A DNA stretch of 64,000 nt from Kaistella chaponensis (GCF_900156725.1 NZ_FTOI01000002.1:268289-332288), one strand, 5' to 3'; shown: positions 38,244 through 47,708, counted from the stretch's first letter. The notes: generated by a model not told the origin, from the letters alone. Translations and numbers: made by a program.

Positions 38244-39224
38244 ATGGAAATTAAAAATCAAATAGAAATTTATCAAGCCAATGATGGCTCTACTCAAATC
38301 AACGTACAGGTTGAGCAGGATACAATCTGGCTCACTCAGGGTCATATTGCAGAGCTTTTCGAAAGAGACAGAACTGTTATCGGTCGACATATATCTAATG
38401 TTTTTAATGAAAATGAACTAGACGAAAATGTGGTGTGTGCAAATTTTGCACACACCACTCAACATGGTGCTATCAAAGGAAAAAGCCAATCCAAAGATGT
38501 AAAATATTATAATTTAGATGTAATTATCTCTGTTGGTTATCGTGTGAAATCAAAACAAGGAACACGATTTCGAATTTGGGCAAACAAAATTCTAAAAGAA
38601 TATCTGGTAAAAGGTTATGCTGTAAACGAGAAAAGATTAGAGCAAAAAGAACAGGAAGTTCAACTCCTAAAAAATGGCATTCAGATTCTAAGTAGAGCGA
38701 TTGCAGAAAAAGCCAACGAAAATGAATGGCTATCCGTATTTTCAAAAGGCTTACAATTATTAGATGATTATGACCACGAGCAATTAGACTCTAAAGGTTT
38801 AACAAAAAAACAAGCACTTTATCCTACCAGAGAAGATTATCAGGAACTCATCAATCAAATGGTTGTTGATTTTGATTCACAAGTATTTGGAAAAGAAAAA
38901 GATAAAAACTTTGAAAGTTCAATTGCGCAAATAGAAAAAGGATTTGGTGAAAACGACTTTTACCCAACTTTGGAAGAGAAAGCGACCATGCTTTTGTACT
39001 TAGTTGTGAAAAATCATTCGTTCGTAGATGGAAATAAAAGAATTGCTGCAGCGTGTTTTCTGAAATTTTTGCAAACAAATCAAATGCTTTTCAACGCTCA
39101 AAATGAACTGATTATTGGGAATGACACTTTAGCAAGTTTGACTTTGCTAATCGCATCAAGTAAACATGAAGAAATGGAAACCGTGAAACGATTGGTGATT
39201 AGTGTGTTGAATAGAAACAAGTAA
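38244..39224 (+). CDS. RhuM-Fic/Doc fusion protein
   Basis: 326 aa. The N-terminal RhuM segment (TIWLTQGHIAELFERDRTVIGRHISNVF...[25 protein letters not shown], residues about 25-125) is followed by a linker helix and a Fic/Doc domain with the catalytic loop HSFVDGNKRIAAACFLKF (about 255-272), matching HxFxxGNKR. An AMP- or other nucleotidyl/phosphate-transfer activity on a protein is expected. No separate inhibitory antitoxin gene is visible. It follows mcrC at 100 nt, with paired hairpins after it. Confidence 0.85.
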   Translation: MEIKNQIEIYQANDGSTQINVQVEQDTIWLTQGHIAELFERDRTVIGRHISNVFNENELDENVVCANFAHTTQHGAIKGKSQSKDVKYYNLDVIISVGYRVKSKQGTRFRIWANKILKEYLVKGYAVNEKRLEQKEQEVQLLKNGIQILSRAIAEKANENEWLSVFSKGLQLLDDYDHEQLDSKGLTKKQALYPTREDYQELINQMVVDFDSQVFGKEKDKNFESSIAQIEKGFGENDFYPTLEEKATMLLYLVVKNHSFVDGNKRIAAACFLKFLQTNQMLFNAQNELIIGNDTLASLTLLIASSKHEEMETVKRLVISVLNRNK

Positions 39225-39238
39225 GCAATTCTAAAGCG

Positions 39239-39339
39239 TTCAAGAGCAGTAAATTTGTTTTGCAAATTTACTGCTCTTGAACTGAATATGCAAATAGGTA
39301 AGTGTTTTGTCGCAAATATATCCCATATTTGCGACAAAA
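39239..39339. repeat. two adjacent perfect inverted repeats (19-bp and 15-bp stems)
   Basis: First: TTCAAGAGCAGTAAATTTG (39239-39257) with its exact complement at 39263-39281, loop 5 nt. Second: TTTTGTCGCAAATAT (39305-39319) with its exact complement at 39325-39339, loop 5 nt. Neither is followed on the plus strand by a clear T tract, so they are not standard terminators for the upstream gene. Confidence 0.8.
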
Positions 39340-39531
39340 ATAATTAGAAAATGTTGACGTAAAGAATTGAAATTAAACAGTTTGGATAGTCGTGAAAAAG
39401 CCAGTAGGGGTCCGCTTTTTTATGAGGTATATTTTCTTGTAGCTGCTTTAATGATTTTAAGTGTTTTTATATCACATCACATATAAAACACACTTAAAGA
39501 CAAATGGTATACGCATTTACATATAATTTTA

Positions 39532-39539
39532 TATATTTG
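39532..39539 (+). promoter_or_regulatory. -7 box of the hipBST promoter
   Basis: TATATTTG matches TAnnTTTG, 28 nt before the hipB start. An imperfect inverted repeat upstream (TAAGTGTTTTTATAT / ATATAAAACACACTTA, about 39459-39497) could be the HipB operator. Confidence 0.5.
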
Positions 39540-39566
39540 CACTAAATACTTGCAAAAGCATATAAA

Positions 39567-39779
39567 ATGTATAAAAATCTAGCACAATTTACAAAAGACA
39601 AACGCAAAGAAGCAAAACTTACACAGCAGGAATTTGCTGAAAGAGCTGGTGTTGCTTTGACCGTGGTAAGGAAAATAGAGCAGGGAAAGGAGAATTTAAG
39701 TCTTGCAAAAGTGAACCAAGTACTTTTGATGTTTGGTAATAAATTAGCACCAATAATCTTAAAAGAAATTGAGAAATGA
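39567..39779 (+). CDS. hipB: HipB-type XRE antitoxin/DNA-binding protein
   Basis: 70 aa. A Xre-type helix-turn-helix, FTKDKRKEAKLTQQEFAERAGVALTVVRKIEQGKENLSLAKVNQVLLMFG, spans almost the whole protein. It overlaps the next gene by four nt (ATGA). In HipBST modules HipB is the operator-binding component of the complex. It likely represses the module through the inverted repeat upstream. Confidence 0.9.
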   Translation: MYKNLAQFTKDKRKEAKLTQQEFAERAGVALTVVRKIEQGKENLSLAKVNQVLLMFGNKLAPIILKEIEK

Positions 39780-40111
39780 GGCGAGGAAAAGTATTTTACC
39801 AAAACGATTTGGCGGGAATAATTACAGAAACACCAGACGGAGAATATACTTTTGTGTACGATATGAACTATATTCAAAAATTCCCTAATCAAGAGATTAC
39901 TTTTTCGATGCCAGTTTCAGATAAAATTTTTAAAGAAAAACGACTTTTTCCATTTTTTGAAGGACTTATTCCAGAAGGTTGGCTGTTAGAAATAGCTGCT
40001 GAAAGTTGGAAAATTAATAAGAATGACAGAATGGGATTGCTTTTAGCATGCTGTAAAAACTGCATTGGTGCGGTAAGTATTCAACCACTAAATGAAGATG
40101 AAAATGGGTGA
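39776..40111 (+). CDS. hipS: HipS-like protein (separate HipA N-terminal subdomain)
   Basis: 111 aa, equal to the N-terminal subdomain 1 of HipA: RRGKVFYQNDLAGIITETPDGEYTFVYD...PVSDKIFKEKRLFPFFEGLIPEGWLLEIAAESW. Here it is a free-standing gene, as in the E. coli O127 HipBST system, where HipS is the antitoxin. It overlaps hipB by four nt and hipT by twenty nt. It acts by binding the kinase HipT; this is inferred by analogy. Confidence 0.8.
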   Translation: MRRGKVFYQNDLAGIITETPDGEYTFVYDMNYIQKFPNQEITFSMPVSDKIFKEKRLFPFFEGLIPEGWLLEIAAESWKINKNDRMGLLLACCKNCIGAVSIQPLNEDENG

Positions 40112-41045
40112 AAAATGTCTATTTTGCTATAATGAATTAAACTTTGAGGAAGATTTTCATTCTGCTTGCAGTTTAAAGTTTTTTGGAACGAACCTAGCTC
40201 CTAAATTGAATTACACCATTGACGAGATGGAAGAATTAGCCCAAAATATCGTTGAAAGCTCCATTGCAGTTCCAGGCGTTCAACCAAAATTATCTTTGGG
40301 TTTTATTAAAGACGTTTTGCAAAATGGTAATAAAGGTAGATTAACAGTTGTAGGTGCATTAGGTGGAAATTATATTCTGAAACCTCAAAATAAAACATTT
40401 CCAGAAATGCCGGAAAATGAACATTTGACCATGAAAATGGCAGAAATTTTTGGGATTTCTACCGTTCCTTCTTCTTTGATCCGCTTGAAATCTGGTGAAC
40501 TTTCTTACATCACCAAAAGAATTGACCGGAAAGAAAATGGTGAAAAAATCCACATGCAAGATATGTTTCAAATCACAGAAGCATTTGATAAATACCGAAG
40601 TTCTTTAGAAAAAATTGGAAAAGCAATTACGGAATACTCCTCCAGTACTTTGCTAGACATATTGCGATTTTATGAGGTGATCTTATTCTCATACATCACT
40701 GGAAATAATGATATGCATCTCAAAAACTTTTCCCTAATCCGAAATAATGAAGAATGGGAATTTTCACCTGCTTACGATTTGTTGAATGTACATTTGCACT
40801 TACCAGAAGATAAAGAGGAAACTGCCTTAACTCTCGCCGGTAAAAAAAGCAGATTAACTAAAAAGGATTTTATTCAGTTAGGTTTGAAATTTAATCTTAC
40901 TGAAAAACAAATTAGCAATTCATTCAAAAGATTGAAAAAAGGAGGAAAAAAGATGTTAACTCTGATCGAAAAATCATTTCTAACTCCAGAAAATCAAGAA
41001 AAGTATAAAGCAATGATTAATAGCAGATTAAATGTTTTTAGTTAA
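40092..41045 (+). CDS. hipT: HipT-like serine/threonine kinase toxin
   Basis: 317 aa. A small Cys-containing N-terminus (KCLFCYNELNFEEDFHSACSLKFFG) is followed by the HipA kinase core: VPGVQPKLSLGF (Gly-rich loop), GGNYILKPQ (ATP Lys), the catalytic loop YITGNNDMHLKNFSL (residues about 200-214) and the metal-binding SPAYDLLN (about 225). Catalytic residues are intact. In E. coli, HipT phosphorylates a tRNA synthetase. It is the last gene before attR. Confidence 0.88.
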   Translation: MKMKMGEKCLFCYNELNFEEDFHSACSLKFFGTNLAPKLNYTIDEMEELAQNIVESSIAVPGVQPKLSLGFIKDVLQNGNKGRLTVVGALGGNYILKPQNKTFPEMPENEHLTMKMAEIFGISTVPSSLIRLKSGELSYITKRIDRKENGEKIHMQDMFQITEAFDKYRSSLEKIGKAITEYSSSTLLDILRFYEVILFSYITGNNDMHLKNFSLIRNNEEWEFSPAYDLLNVHLHLPEDKEETALTLAGKKSRLTKKDFIQLGLKFNLTEKQISNSFKRLKKGGKKMLTLIEKSFLTPENQEKYKAMINSRLNVFS

Positions 41046-41116
41046 AAATCCATATATTAATCAATACCTTATCTGTACCATGAAATTATAACCAATTGAT
41101 TATCAGTACCCGTTAT

Positions 41117-41215
41117 TTTTGAAGAAGTGAAATAATTAGCAATAATCATCGATTAATATCGATTGAAATAAATTAGCAAATCGCTGTAAATGTAATGTTT
41201 ACAGCGATTTTTTTT
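41117..41215 (+). repeat. right attachment site (attR) with duplicated dnaK tail
   Basis: Matches 17425-17523 at 91 of 99 positions. It begins with a copy of the dnaK tail (FEEVK then TAA, with synonymous codon differences), has the identical core at 41145-41176 and ends with the terminator. The portion right of the core should be the native dnaK downstream sequence. Confidence 0.85.
41178..41215 (+). terminator. original dnaK terminator, now at the element's right end
   Basis: AATCGCTGTAAA and TTTACAGCGATT are perfectly complementary (12 bp), with a TGTAATG loop and eight T. In 41216-41630 (415 nt) up to the next gene I see no further gene, only AT-rich leader sequence. Confidence 0.8.
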
Positions 41216-41630
41216 CGCAGCTCTTATAATTGATTTTCTCTCTAGATGCGACAATAAGTGATAAATGCTGAACTGTGCATTTTTTTCTGTAGTGATGCAT
41301 TTCAGTTTTTTTTATTTACTGGCTAGTAATTAGCTTGTCGCATAAGTTGAAATTTATATAAATCTTCCACAAAAAAGATCATTTAGAAATGTGTCATATC
41401 TACATTTTTCAGTAAAATCAACCAAAAAGGTAAAAACATTTTTTGTCTTTGATTCAATTGATGAATACCCAATGAATGATTAAGTGAAGTTGGAATTAAG
41501 TTGCGAAGTAACGGTTGTGAGATTTGGCGATGATCTTCTATTATTTTTAAAAAAAATCCACTAGATACGGTTTCCCGTAAACCAATAATTTCTTTTTTCA
41601 GTACATTTACAAAAAACTACGATACATTAA

Positions 41631-44600
41631 ATGATATTCAACGAAGACTCGCGTGTGAAAATCCCGGCAATTCTGCATTTGATGCGTTTGGGTTATGAAT
41701 ATATTCCATTAAAAGATCAAAATAGGATAGAGGAAAATAATATTTTTCCTTCAATTTTTATTGCGCAAATATCAAAGATTAATGCAATTTCAGAAGACGA
41801 AGCAGAAAGAGTATTGGATGAGATAAATTTGGAGCTTGATTATGAAGATCTGGGAAAGAAATTTTATGAACGCTTAACTGCAACTTCGGGAATTAAACTC
41901 ATTGATTTCGAAAATTTTAAAAACAATACTTTTCACGTTACCACAGAACTCACTTGTAAAGCTGGCGATGAAGAGTTCAGACCTGACATAACCATTTTAA
42001 TTAATGGATTGCCTTTCGCTTTTATCGAAGTAAAAAAACCTCATAATAAGCAAGGCGTTATTGCAGAACGAAAGAGAATCAATACCCGTTTTAAAAATAA
42101 GTACTTCCGCCGTTTCGTCAATATTTCTCAATTGTTGATCTTTTCCAATAATATGGAATATGAAGATGGGATTGTGGAACCTATTTTTGGAGCTTTTTAT
42201 GCAACACCATCTTATGACCAGGTCAGCTTTAACTATTTTAGAGAAGATTTAGATTATCCCGTAAAGCAGTCTTTGTTGCCTTTATCAGAAGACTTTGAAA
42301 ATAAAGTCCTGAAGGATAATAATATTATGGTGATCAAGAACAGTCCGGAATACATCACCAACAAGCAGGAAAATACACCGACCAATCGTATCTTAACTTC
42401 TTTGTTGAGCAAAGAACGGCTGCAGTTTGTTTTGCAATATGCCATCACTTATGTAGAAGAAGAAAATGCAGGCAAGCTTTCGTATCAAAAACACATCATG
42501 CGGTATCCACAATTGTTTGCAACGCAGGCGATCTCTACCAAACTGGAAAAAGGACAAAACAAAGGAATCATTTGGCACACGCAGGGTTCAGGTAAAACTG
42601 CTTTAGCCTATTATAATGTAAAATATTTGACCAATTATTTTGCGAAAAAACAAATCATCCCAAAGTTCTACTTTATTGTGGATAGGATCGATTTGCTGAT
42701 TCAGGCTTCCAGCGAATTTAAAAATAGAGGTTTGAAAGTCAATGAAGTGAATTCCCGCCAGGATTTTGTGAAAGATTTGCAGATAGTTGGAGCGCTTCAT
42801 AACGATAGCGGAGTTCCGGAAATCACAGTGGTCAATATTCAGAAATTCAGTGAAGACGCAACTGCAGTTCTAGCGGTGAATTATGATATCAATGTTCAGC
42901 GCATTTACTTTTTGGATGAAGCACACAGAAGTTACAATCCCAAAGGAAATTATTTAGCCAATCTGATTAATTCAGACAGAAATGCGGTCATCATTGCTTT
43001 GACAGGAACGCCTTTGCTAAGAGAAGTTGCCAAAGAATATGATTCTAAAATGTTATTTGGAAACTATTTTCACAAATATTATTACAACAGTTCTATTGCA
43101 GATGGCTATACTTTACGTCTGATTCGCGAGGAAATTGAAGGAAGCTTCAAAATCCAGATGCAGGACATCATGGAAAAGATCAAAGTATTGAAAGGTGAAA
43201 TTACAGCCAGAGATATTTATGCAGATCACAAATTTGCGACACCACTCTTAGACTATATCACCAAAGATTTAATTGAATTTAGAAAAGTACAAAGAGACAC
43301 TTCATTAGGTGGAATGGTCGTTTGTGATTCCGCAGCACAAGCGAAAGAACTCTTTCGGTTATTCGAAGAAAAATATGGTGAACAGGAAACAGATGCAAGT
43401 GTATTAATGGTCGCGGAATCTAAACCAAAATATGGAACTCACGAAGAACCAAAATTAACTGCCGCTTTAATTTTGCACGACGAAAACGACAAAACCATTC
43501 GGAAAGATTTGATTGGTGCTTATAAAAAAGCAAAAGTTGATCTTCTTTTTGTGTACAATATGTTGTTGACAGGTTTTGATGCCAAACGTTTAAAGAAATT
43601 ATATTTGGCGAGAGTGATTCAGGATCATAATTTATTACAGACTTTAACCCGCGTGAATCGTCCGTATAAAAAATACCAATACGGTTACGTGGTTGATTTT
43701 GCCGATATCTCCAAAGCATTTGACCGAACCAATAAAATGTATTTTGACGAATTGCAGAATCAGTTGGGTGACGAGATGGAAATGTACTCTCATCTTTTTA
43801 AATCAGAGCAGGAAATCAAAGAGGAATTAAAAGAAATTAAGGAAACTTTATTTCATTACGACACCCAAAACAGAGAACTTTTTTCTCAACAAATCGAACA
43901 ACTCACCGATAAACAGGAACTGCTGCGGTTAGTTAAGGCATTGCGAACTGCCAAAGAACTGAAAAATATTATTGCCTTAAATGGTTATGATGCTTTACAC
44001 GGAATAGAAGATTTTAATGTGTTGAATGGTTTATTGCTTATCGCACAGAATCGTGTTGATAATCTCAATTTTGTAGAAAGCATCGGCAATGAAGAAACGT
44101 CTAAAAACCTATTGAACACGGCGCTCGAAGATATTATCTTTCAGTTTATTAAAATCGACGAAAGTGAATTGGTACTTGCCGATGAATTCAAAGATATTTT
44201 ACGCAAAACGCGGGAATCATTGCAGCATAATTTTGATCAGCAAGATGCGCACTTTGTCACTTTGCGGGAAGAACTGGAAAGGATTTTCAAAAAGAAAAAT
44301 TTAAATGAAGTTACCCAAAATGATATGGTAGAGAACATGCATCTGCTTCAAAAAATCTACGATAAAGCCAAAGAACTCAATCGTAAAAACGCTTTGTTGA
44401 AAGCCAAATACGAAAACGACGAAAAATACACGCGCATTCACAAACGCTTAACGGAAAAAGGAACACTCAATGCCAAAGAAAGTCAGCTTCACCGCGCTTT
44501 GATGCAGGTAAAACAACAGGTTGACGAAAAACTCATTAACCAAGACGATCTGCGAAAAAACGAACCTTATTTCAAAAGATATCTACTTCAATTGGTCGTA

Positions 44601-44705
44601 CAGGAATTCAAGAAGAACGAAAATATTCCCTTGGATTACGCCACCACAGAAACCATTAACAATATGATTGCAAACGAGTATTTGCAACAGTATCAATATA
44701 ATTAA
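41631..44705 (+). CDS. hsdR: type I restriction endonuclease HsdR (system 2)
   Basis: 1024 aa. The nuclease region is FRPDITILINGLPFAFIEVKKPHNKQG (residues about 118-144). The helicase has Walker A HTQGSGKTALAYYN (about 315), motif II FLDEAHRSYNP (about 428), IALTGTPLL, and late motifs LLTGFDAKRLKKLYLAR and LLQTLTRVNRPYKKYQYGYVVDF. It is unlike HsdR of system 1 in motif II (DEAH against DECH) and in size, so it is another type I family. It is first in an hsdR-hsdM-hsdS order, followed by hsdM after 3 nt. Confidence 0.96.
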   Translation: MIFNEDSRVKIPAILHLMRLGYEYIPLKDQNRIEENNIFPSIFIAQISKINAISEDEAERVLDEINLELDYEDLGKKFYERLTATSGIKLIDFENFKNNTFHVTTELTCKAGDEEFRPDITILINGLPFAFIEVKKPHNKQGVIAERKRINTRFKNKYFRRFVNISQLLIFSNNMEYEDGIVEPIFGAFYATPSYDQVSFNYFREDLDYPVKQSLLPLSEDFENKVLKDNNIMVIKNSPEYITNKQENTPTNRILTSLLSKERLQFVLQYAITYVEEENAGKLSYQKHIMRYPQLFATQAISTKLEKGQNKGIIWHTQGSGKTALAYYNVKYLTNYFAKKQIIPKFYFIVDRIDLLIQASSEFKNRGLKVNEVNSRQDFVKDLQIVGALHNDSGVPEITVVNIQKFSEDATAVLAVNYDINVQRIYFLDEAHRSYNPKGNYLANLINSDRNAVIIALTGTPLLREVAKEYDSKMLFGNYFHKYYYNSSIADGYTLRLIREEIEGSFKIQMQDIMEKIKVLKGEITARDIYADHKFATPLLDYITKDLIEFRKVQRDTSLGGMVVCDSAAQAKELFRLFEEKYGEQETDASVLMVAESKPKYGTHEEPKLTAALILHDENDKTIRKDLIGAYKKAKVDLLFVYNMLLTGFDAKRLKKLYLARVIQDHNLLQTLTRVNRPYKKYQYGYVVDFADISKAFDRTNKMYFDELQNQLGDEMEMYSHLFKSEQEIKEELKEIKETLFHYDTQNRELFSQQIEQLTDKQELLRLVKALRTAKELKNIIALNGYDALHGIEDFNVLNGLLLIAQNRVDNLNFVESIGNEETSKNLLNTALEDIIFQFIKIDESELVLADEFKDILRKTRESLQHNFDQQDAHFVTLREELERIFKKKNLNEVTQNDMVENMHLLQKIYDKAKELNRKNALLKAKYENDEKYTRIHKRLTEKGTLNAKESQLHRALMQVKQQVDEKLINQDDLRKNEPYFKRYLLQLVVQEFKKNENIPLDYATTETINNMIANEYLQQYQYN

Positions 44706-44708
44706 AAA

Positions 44709-46331
44709 ATGACCCAAGACATTAACTTCATTACCAAAACCAAGGCACTTATCGACAATCTGAAAAGTGTCTGTGCCAATTACGGTTTGGGAAATGATGG
44801 CAACGAGTTTAAAATCATTACCCAGGTTTTTCTCTATAAATTTTTAAATGATAAATTCCGGTTTGCGGTAAAAGCAGAAAAGCCCGCATTGGACGATGCC
44901 GAAAACTTCTCCAAAGCGTTGCGCGATTTACCCGAAGATGAGTACCAGTTTTTATTGGCTTCCTTAGATCCCAATATCCCACGCTTACAACCGGAGCATT
45001 TAATTTCGCATTTGTTTTCAAAACAAAATGATGGCGATTTTGCCAAACTTTTTGACGATACTTTGCGACAGATCAGTATTCAGAATGCAGATGTTTTTTC
45101 GGTGAAATCATTTACGGGCGCTAAAGATATTTTGTTTGATGAACTCAGTCAGTTTATTTCCGACAGTTCGCAGCGGGATGCTTTTTGTAAAGCCTTGATC
45201 AATAAACTCTTTGAATTCAGTTTCGAAGAAATGTTTAAGCAGAAATACGATTTCTTTGCGACCATATTTGAATATTTAATTAAAGATTACAATACCGATT
45301 CGGGTGGCAAATATGCAGAATATTATACGCCACATGCAGTTGCCAGAATTATGGCGCAGATCATGGTTCCGGAACCGGTGAAAGGCGTGAAATGTTACGA
45401 TCCGAGTGCGGGATCAGGAACTTTGCTTATGAGTATTGCGCATCAGATCGGGGAAGAAAACTGCACCATTTATTCAGAAGATATTTCTCAGAAATCGAGC
45501 AATATGTTGAGGTTGAATTTGGTCTTGAATAACCTCACGCATTCGATCCCGAATATTATTAAAACCAATACTATTGCGCAACCGTATTATCTGGAATCGA
45601 AATTTGATTATATCGTTTCTAATCCGCCTTTTAAATTAGACTTTTCTGATTTTCATGCAGATCTGGATAAAGAGGCTTTTAAGAAAAGATTCTTTGCCGG
45701 AATTCCCAATATTCCCAAAAGCAAAAAAGAATCGATGTCGATTTATCTGATGTTTATTCAGCACATCATGTACAGTTTGAATGATCACGGAAAAGCGGCG
45801 ATCGTAGTTCCTACCGGATTTATCACGGCGCAATCGGGTATTGAAAAGAAGATTCGCGAACGCTTGATTGATAATGGTTGGCTTCGTGGCGTGGTGAGTA
45901 TGCCGAGTAATATTTTTGCGAGCACCGGAACCAATGTCTCGGTTTTATTTCTCGATAAAAAAGCCGATAACCAACATATTGTTCTAATGGATGCTTCTAA
46001 ACTGGGCGAAACCATTAAAGAAGGCAAGAACCAGCGAACGGTTTTAACTACTACAGAAGAAGATAAAATCATCAGTACATTTAATGAAAAGCAGGCCGTA
46101 GAAGATTTATCAGTCGTGATTTCTAAAGAAGAAATTGCCGCCAAGAATTATTCTTTTTCAGCCGGACAGTATTTTGAAGTGAAAATTGAATATACCGATA
46201 TTACCACAGAAGAATTTGCAGAAAAAATGACTGGTTTTGAAAATCGTTTGGTTGATTTATTTCAGCAAGGAAATACTTTGGATTTGGAAATTCAGAAACA
46301 ATTAAAAGGATTGAAGTATGAAAGAAACTAA
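44709..46331 (+). CDS. hsdM: type I methyltransferase HsdM (system 2)
   Basis: 540 aa. The N-terminal helical domain is long (FLYKFLNDKFRFAV...). The methylase motifs are YDPSAGSGTLLMSIAHQIG (residues about 229-247) and IVSNPPFKLDF (about 301-311), an N6-adenine NPPF site. AEYYTPHAVARIMAQIM precedes motif I as in HsdM. It overlaps hsdS by 14 nt. It is only distantly like HsdM of system 1. Confidence 0.96.
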   Translation: MTQDINFITKTKALIDNLKSVCANYGLGNDGNEFKIITQVFLYKFLNDKFRFAVKAEKPALDDAENFSKALRDLPEDEYQFLLASLDPNIPRLQPEHLISHLFSKQNDGDFAKLFDDTLRQISIQNADVFSVKSFTGAKDILFDELSQFISDSSQRDAFCKALINKLFEFSFEEMFKQKYDFFATIFEYLIKDYNTDSGGKYAEYYTPHAVARIMAQIMVPEPVKGVKCYDPSAGSGTLLMSIAHQIGEENCTIYSEDISQKSSNMLRLNLVLNNLTHSIPNIIKTNTIAQPYYLESKFDYIVSNPPFKLDFSDFHADLDKEAFKKRFFAGIPNIPKSKKESMSIYLMFIQHIMYSLNDHGKAAIVVPTGFITAQSGIEKKIRERLIDNGWLRGVVSMPSNIFASTGTNVSVLFLDKKADNQHIVLMDASKLGETIKEGKNQRTVLTTTEEDKIISTFNEKQAVEDLSVVISKEEIAAKNYSFSAGQYFEVKIEYTDITTEEFAEKMTGFENRLVDLFQQGNTLDLEIQKQLKGLKYERN

Positions 46332-47634
46332 ATTATCTACTGTTATTGATGTTATTTCTATGGGTCCATTTGGTTCGGATATTAAAGTCGATAACTTTAT
46401 TTCGCAAGGAATCCCTGTTTTAAATGGTTCAAATTTAACTAGTCATAAGCTTGTAGAAAATTCATTCAAATATGTTTCGCTAGAAAAGGCAAACAAATTA
46501 GGAAAAGCCAATGCATTTAGAGGTGACATTATTATTACACATCGGGGAACACTAGGTCAAGTTGCATATATTCCACAAAATTCTAAATACGAAAGATATG
46601 TAATTTCTCAAAGTCAATTTCGAGTTCGTTTTAATGACGATTTAGATCCAGTTTATTTTTCATATTTAATGAAAAGTGAATATGGGCAGAAAAAATTACT
46701 ATCATTTAAAAGTCATGTTGGAGTACCTGCTCTCGCACAAGCAACCTCCAACTTTAAAAGATTAGAGTTAAAATTGCATAATAATATAGACCAGAAAAAA
46801 ATCGCGGCGGTACTTTCCGCTTTAGATGACAAAATAGAACTCAACAATCAAATCAATACGGAGTTGGAAGCGATGGCAAAAACGCTGTATGATTATTGGT
46901 TTGTGCAGTTTGATTTCCCCGATGAAAACGGCAAACCTTACCAATCCTCCGGTGGGAAAATGGTTTTTAATGATATTTTGAAGAGGGAAATTCCGGTTGG
47001 GTGGGAAGTCACCGTTTTTAATGACTGGATTTCAAAGACAAAAACTGGTGATTGGGGAAAAGAAGCTGTAGAAGGAAATTACACAGAACATGTTTACTGT
47101 GTTCGTGGTGCTGATATTAATGGATTGAACGGAAAAGGTGAAGTGAAAGCACCCGAAAGATTTATTTTAAAAAATAACTTAGTAAAGTCGTTAAAACCAA
47201 ATGACTTTGTAGTTGAAATTTCAGGAGGTAGTCCAACGCAATCGACAGGACGAATTGCTTTGTTAACTGAAGCTTCATTAAAAAGATTTGATTCAAATGT
47301 TATTTGTTCCAACTTCTGTAAAGCGCTTTCCCTAAAAGATGATGAATACGTTTTTAACTTTCTGCAAGAATGGCAAAGATTGTATGATGCAGGTGTTTTC
47401 TTCGGTTATGAAGGAAAAACAAGTGGCATTAAAAACTTTCTTTTTGATTCATTCATGACTTCATATGATATCGTCAAACCACCAAAAAATTTGGTTGAAA
47501 AATTCTACAAACAAGTAGAAACACTTGAAAATAAAAAACAAATCAATCTCCAACAAAACCAAGAACTCGCACAATTACGGGATTGGTTATTGCCAATGTT
47601 GATGAATGGGCAGGTTAGGGTTGGTGAAAATTAA
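46318..47634 (+). CDS. hsdS: type I specificity subunit HsdS (system 2)
   Basis: 438 aa. TRD1 covers about residues 1-155, then the central helix NNIDQKKIAAVLSALDDKIELNNQINTELEAMAKTLYDYWFVQF, the family hallmark, then TRD2 (about 220-390) and a matching C-terminal helix NLQQNQELAQLRDWLLPMLMNGQV. There are no tandem ELEA repeats in this HsdS, unlike system 1. The recognised sequence cannot be read from the protein. Confidence 0.94.
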   Translation: MKETKLSTVIDVISMGPFGSDIKVDNFISQGIPVLNGSNLTSHKLVENSFKYVSLEKANKLGKANAFRGDIIITHRGTLGQVAYIPQNSKYERYVISQSQFRVRFNDDLDPVYFSYLMKSEYGQKKLLSFKSHVGVPALAQATSNFKRLELKLHNNIDQKKIAAVLSALDDKIELNNQINTELEAMAKTLYDYWFVQFDFPDENGKPYQSSGGKMVFNDILKREIPVGWEVTVFNDWISKTKTGDWGKEAVEGNYTEHVYCVRGADINGLNGKGEVKAPERFILKNNLVKSLKPNDFVVEISGGSPTQSTGRIALLTEASLKRFDSNVICSNFCKALSLKDDEYVFNFLQEWQRLYDAGVFFGYEGKTSGIKNFLFDSFMTSYDIVKPPKNLVEKFYKQVETLENKKQINLQQNQELAQLRDWLLPMLMNGQVRVGEN

Positions 47635-47708
47635 AAAAACATAATATTCATAAAATTAGTAATGGCTATAATTAATGGCAGTTTTCTATTAAACAAAAAT
47701 ATACACAT

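Larger units (their letters stand above)
17425..41215 (+). mobile_element. integrative mobilizable element inserted at the dnaK 3' end
   Basis: Bounded by 99-bp imperfect direct repeats (17425-17523 and 41117-41215; 8 mismatches) with an identical 32-bp core at 17453-17484 and 41145-41176. The integrase gene is next to the left end. The backbone has integrase, replication (primase-helicase, Toprim primase) and mobilization (MobC-like, relaxase) genes but no conjugative pore genes, so transfer would need a helper element. Cargo is a phosphatase pair, type I restriction, McrBC, RhuM-Fic and HipBST genes. Confidence 0.88.

Noticed and set aside
41216..41630. Possible second element between attR and the resident restriction block
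   Set aside because: No third copy of the att core was found from 41216 to 53300, and no integrase lies in the resident block, so a tandem insertion is not supported.
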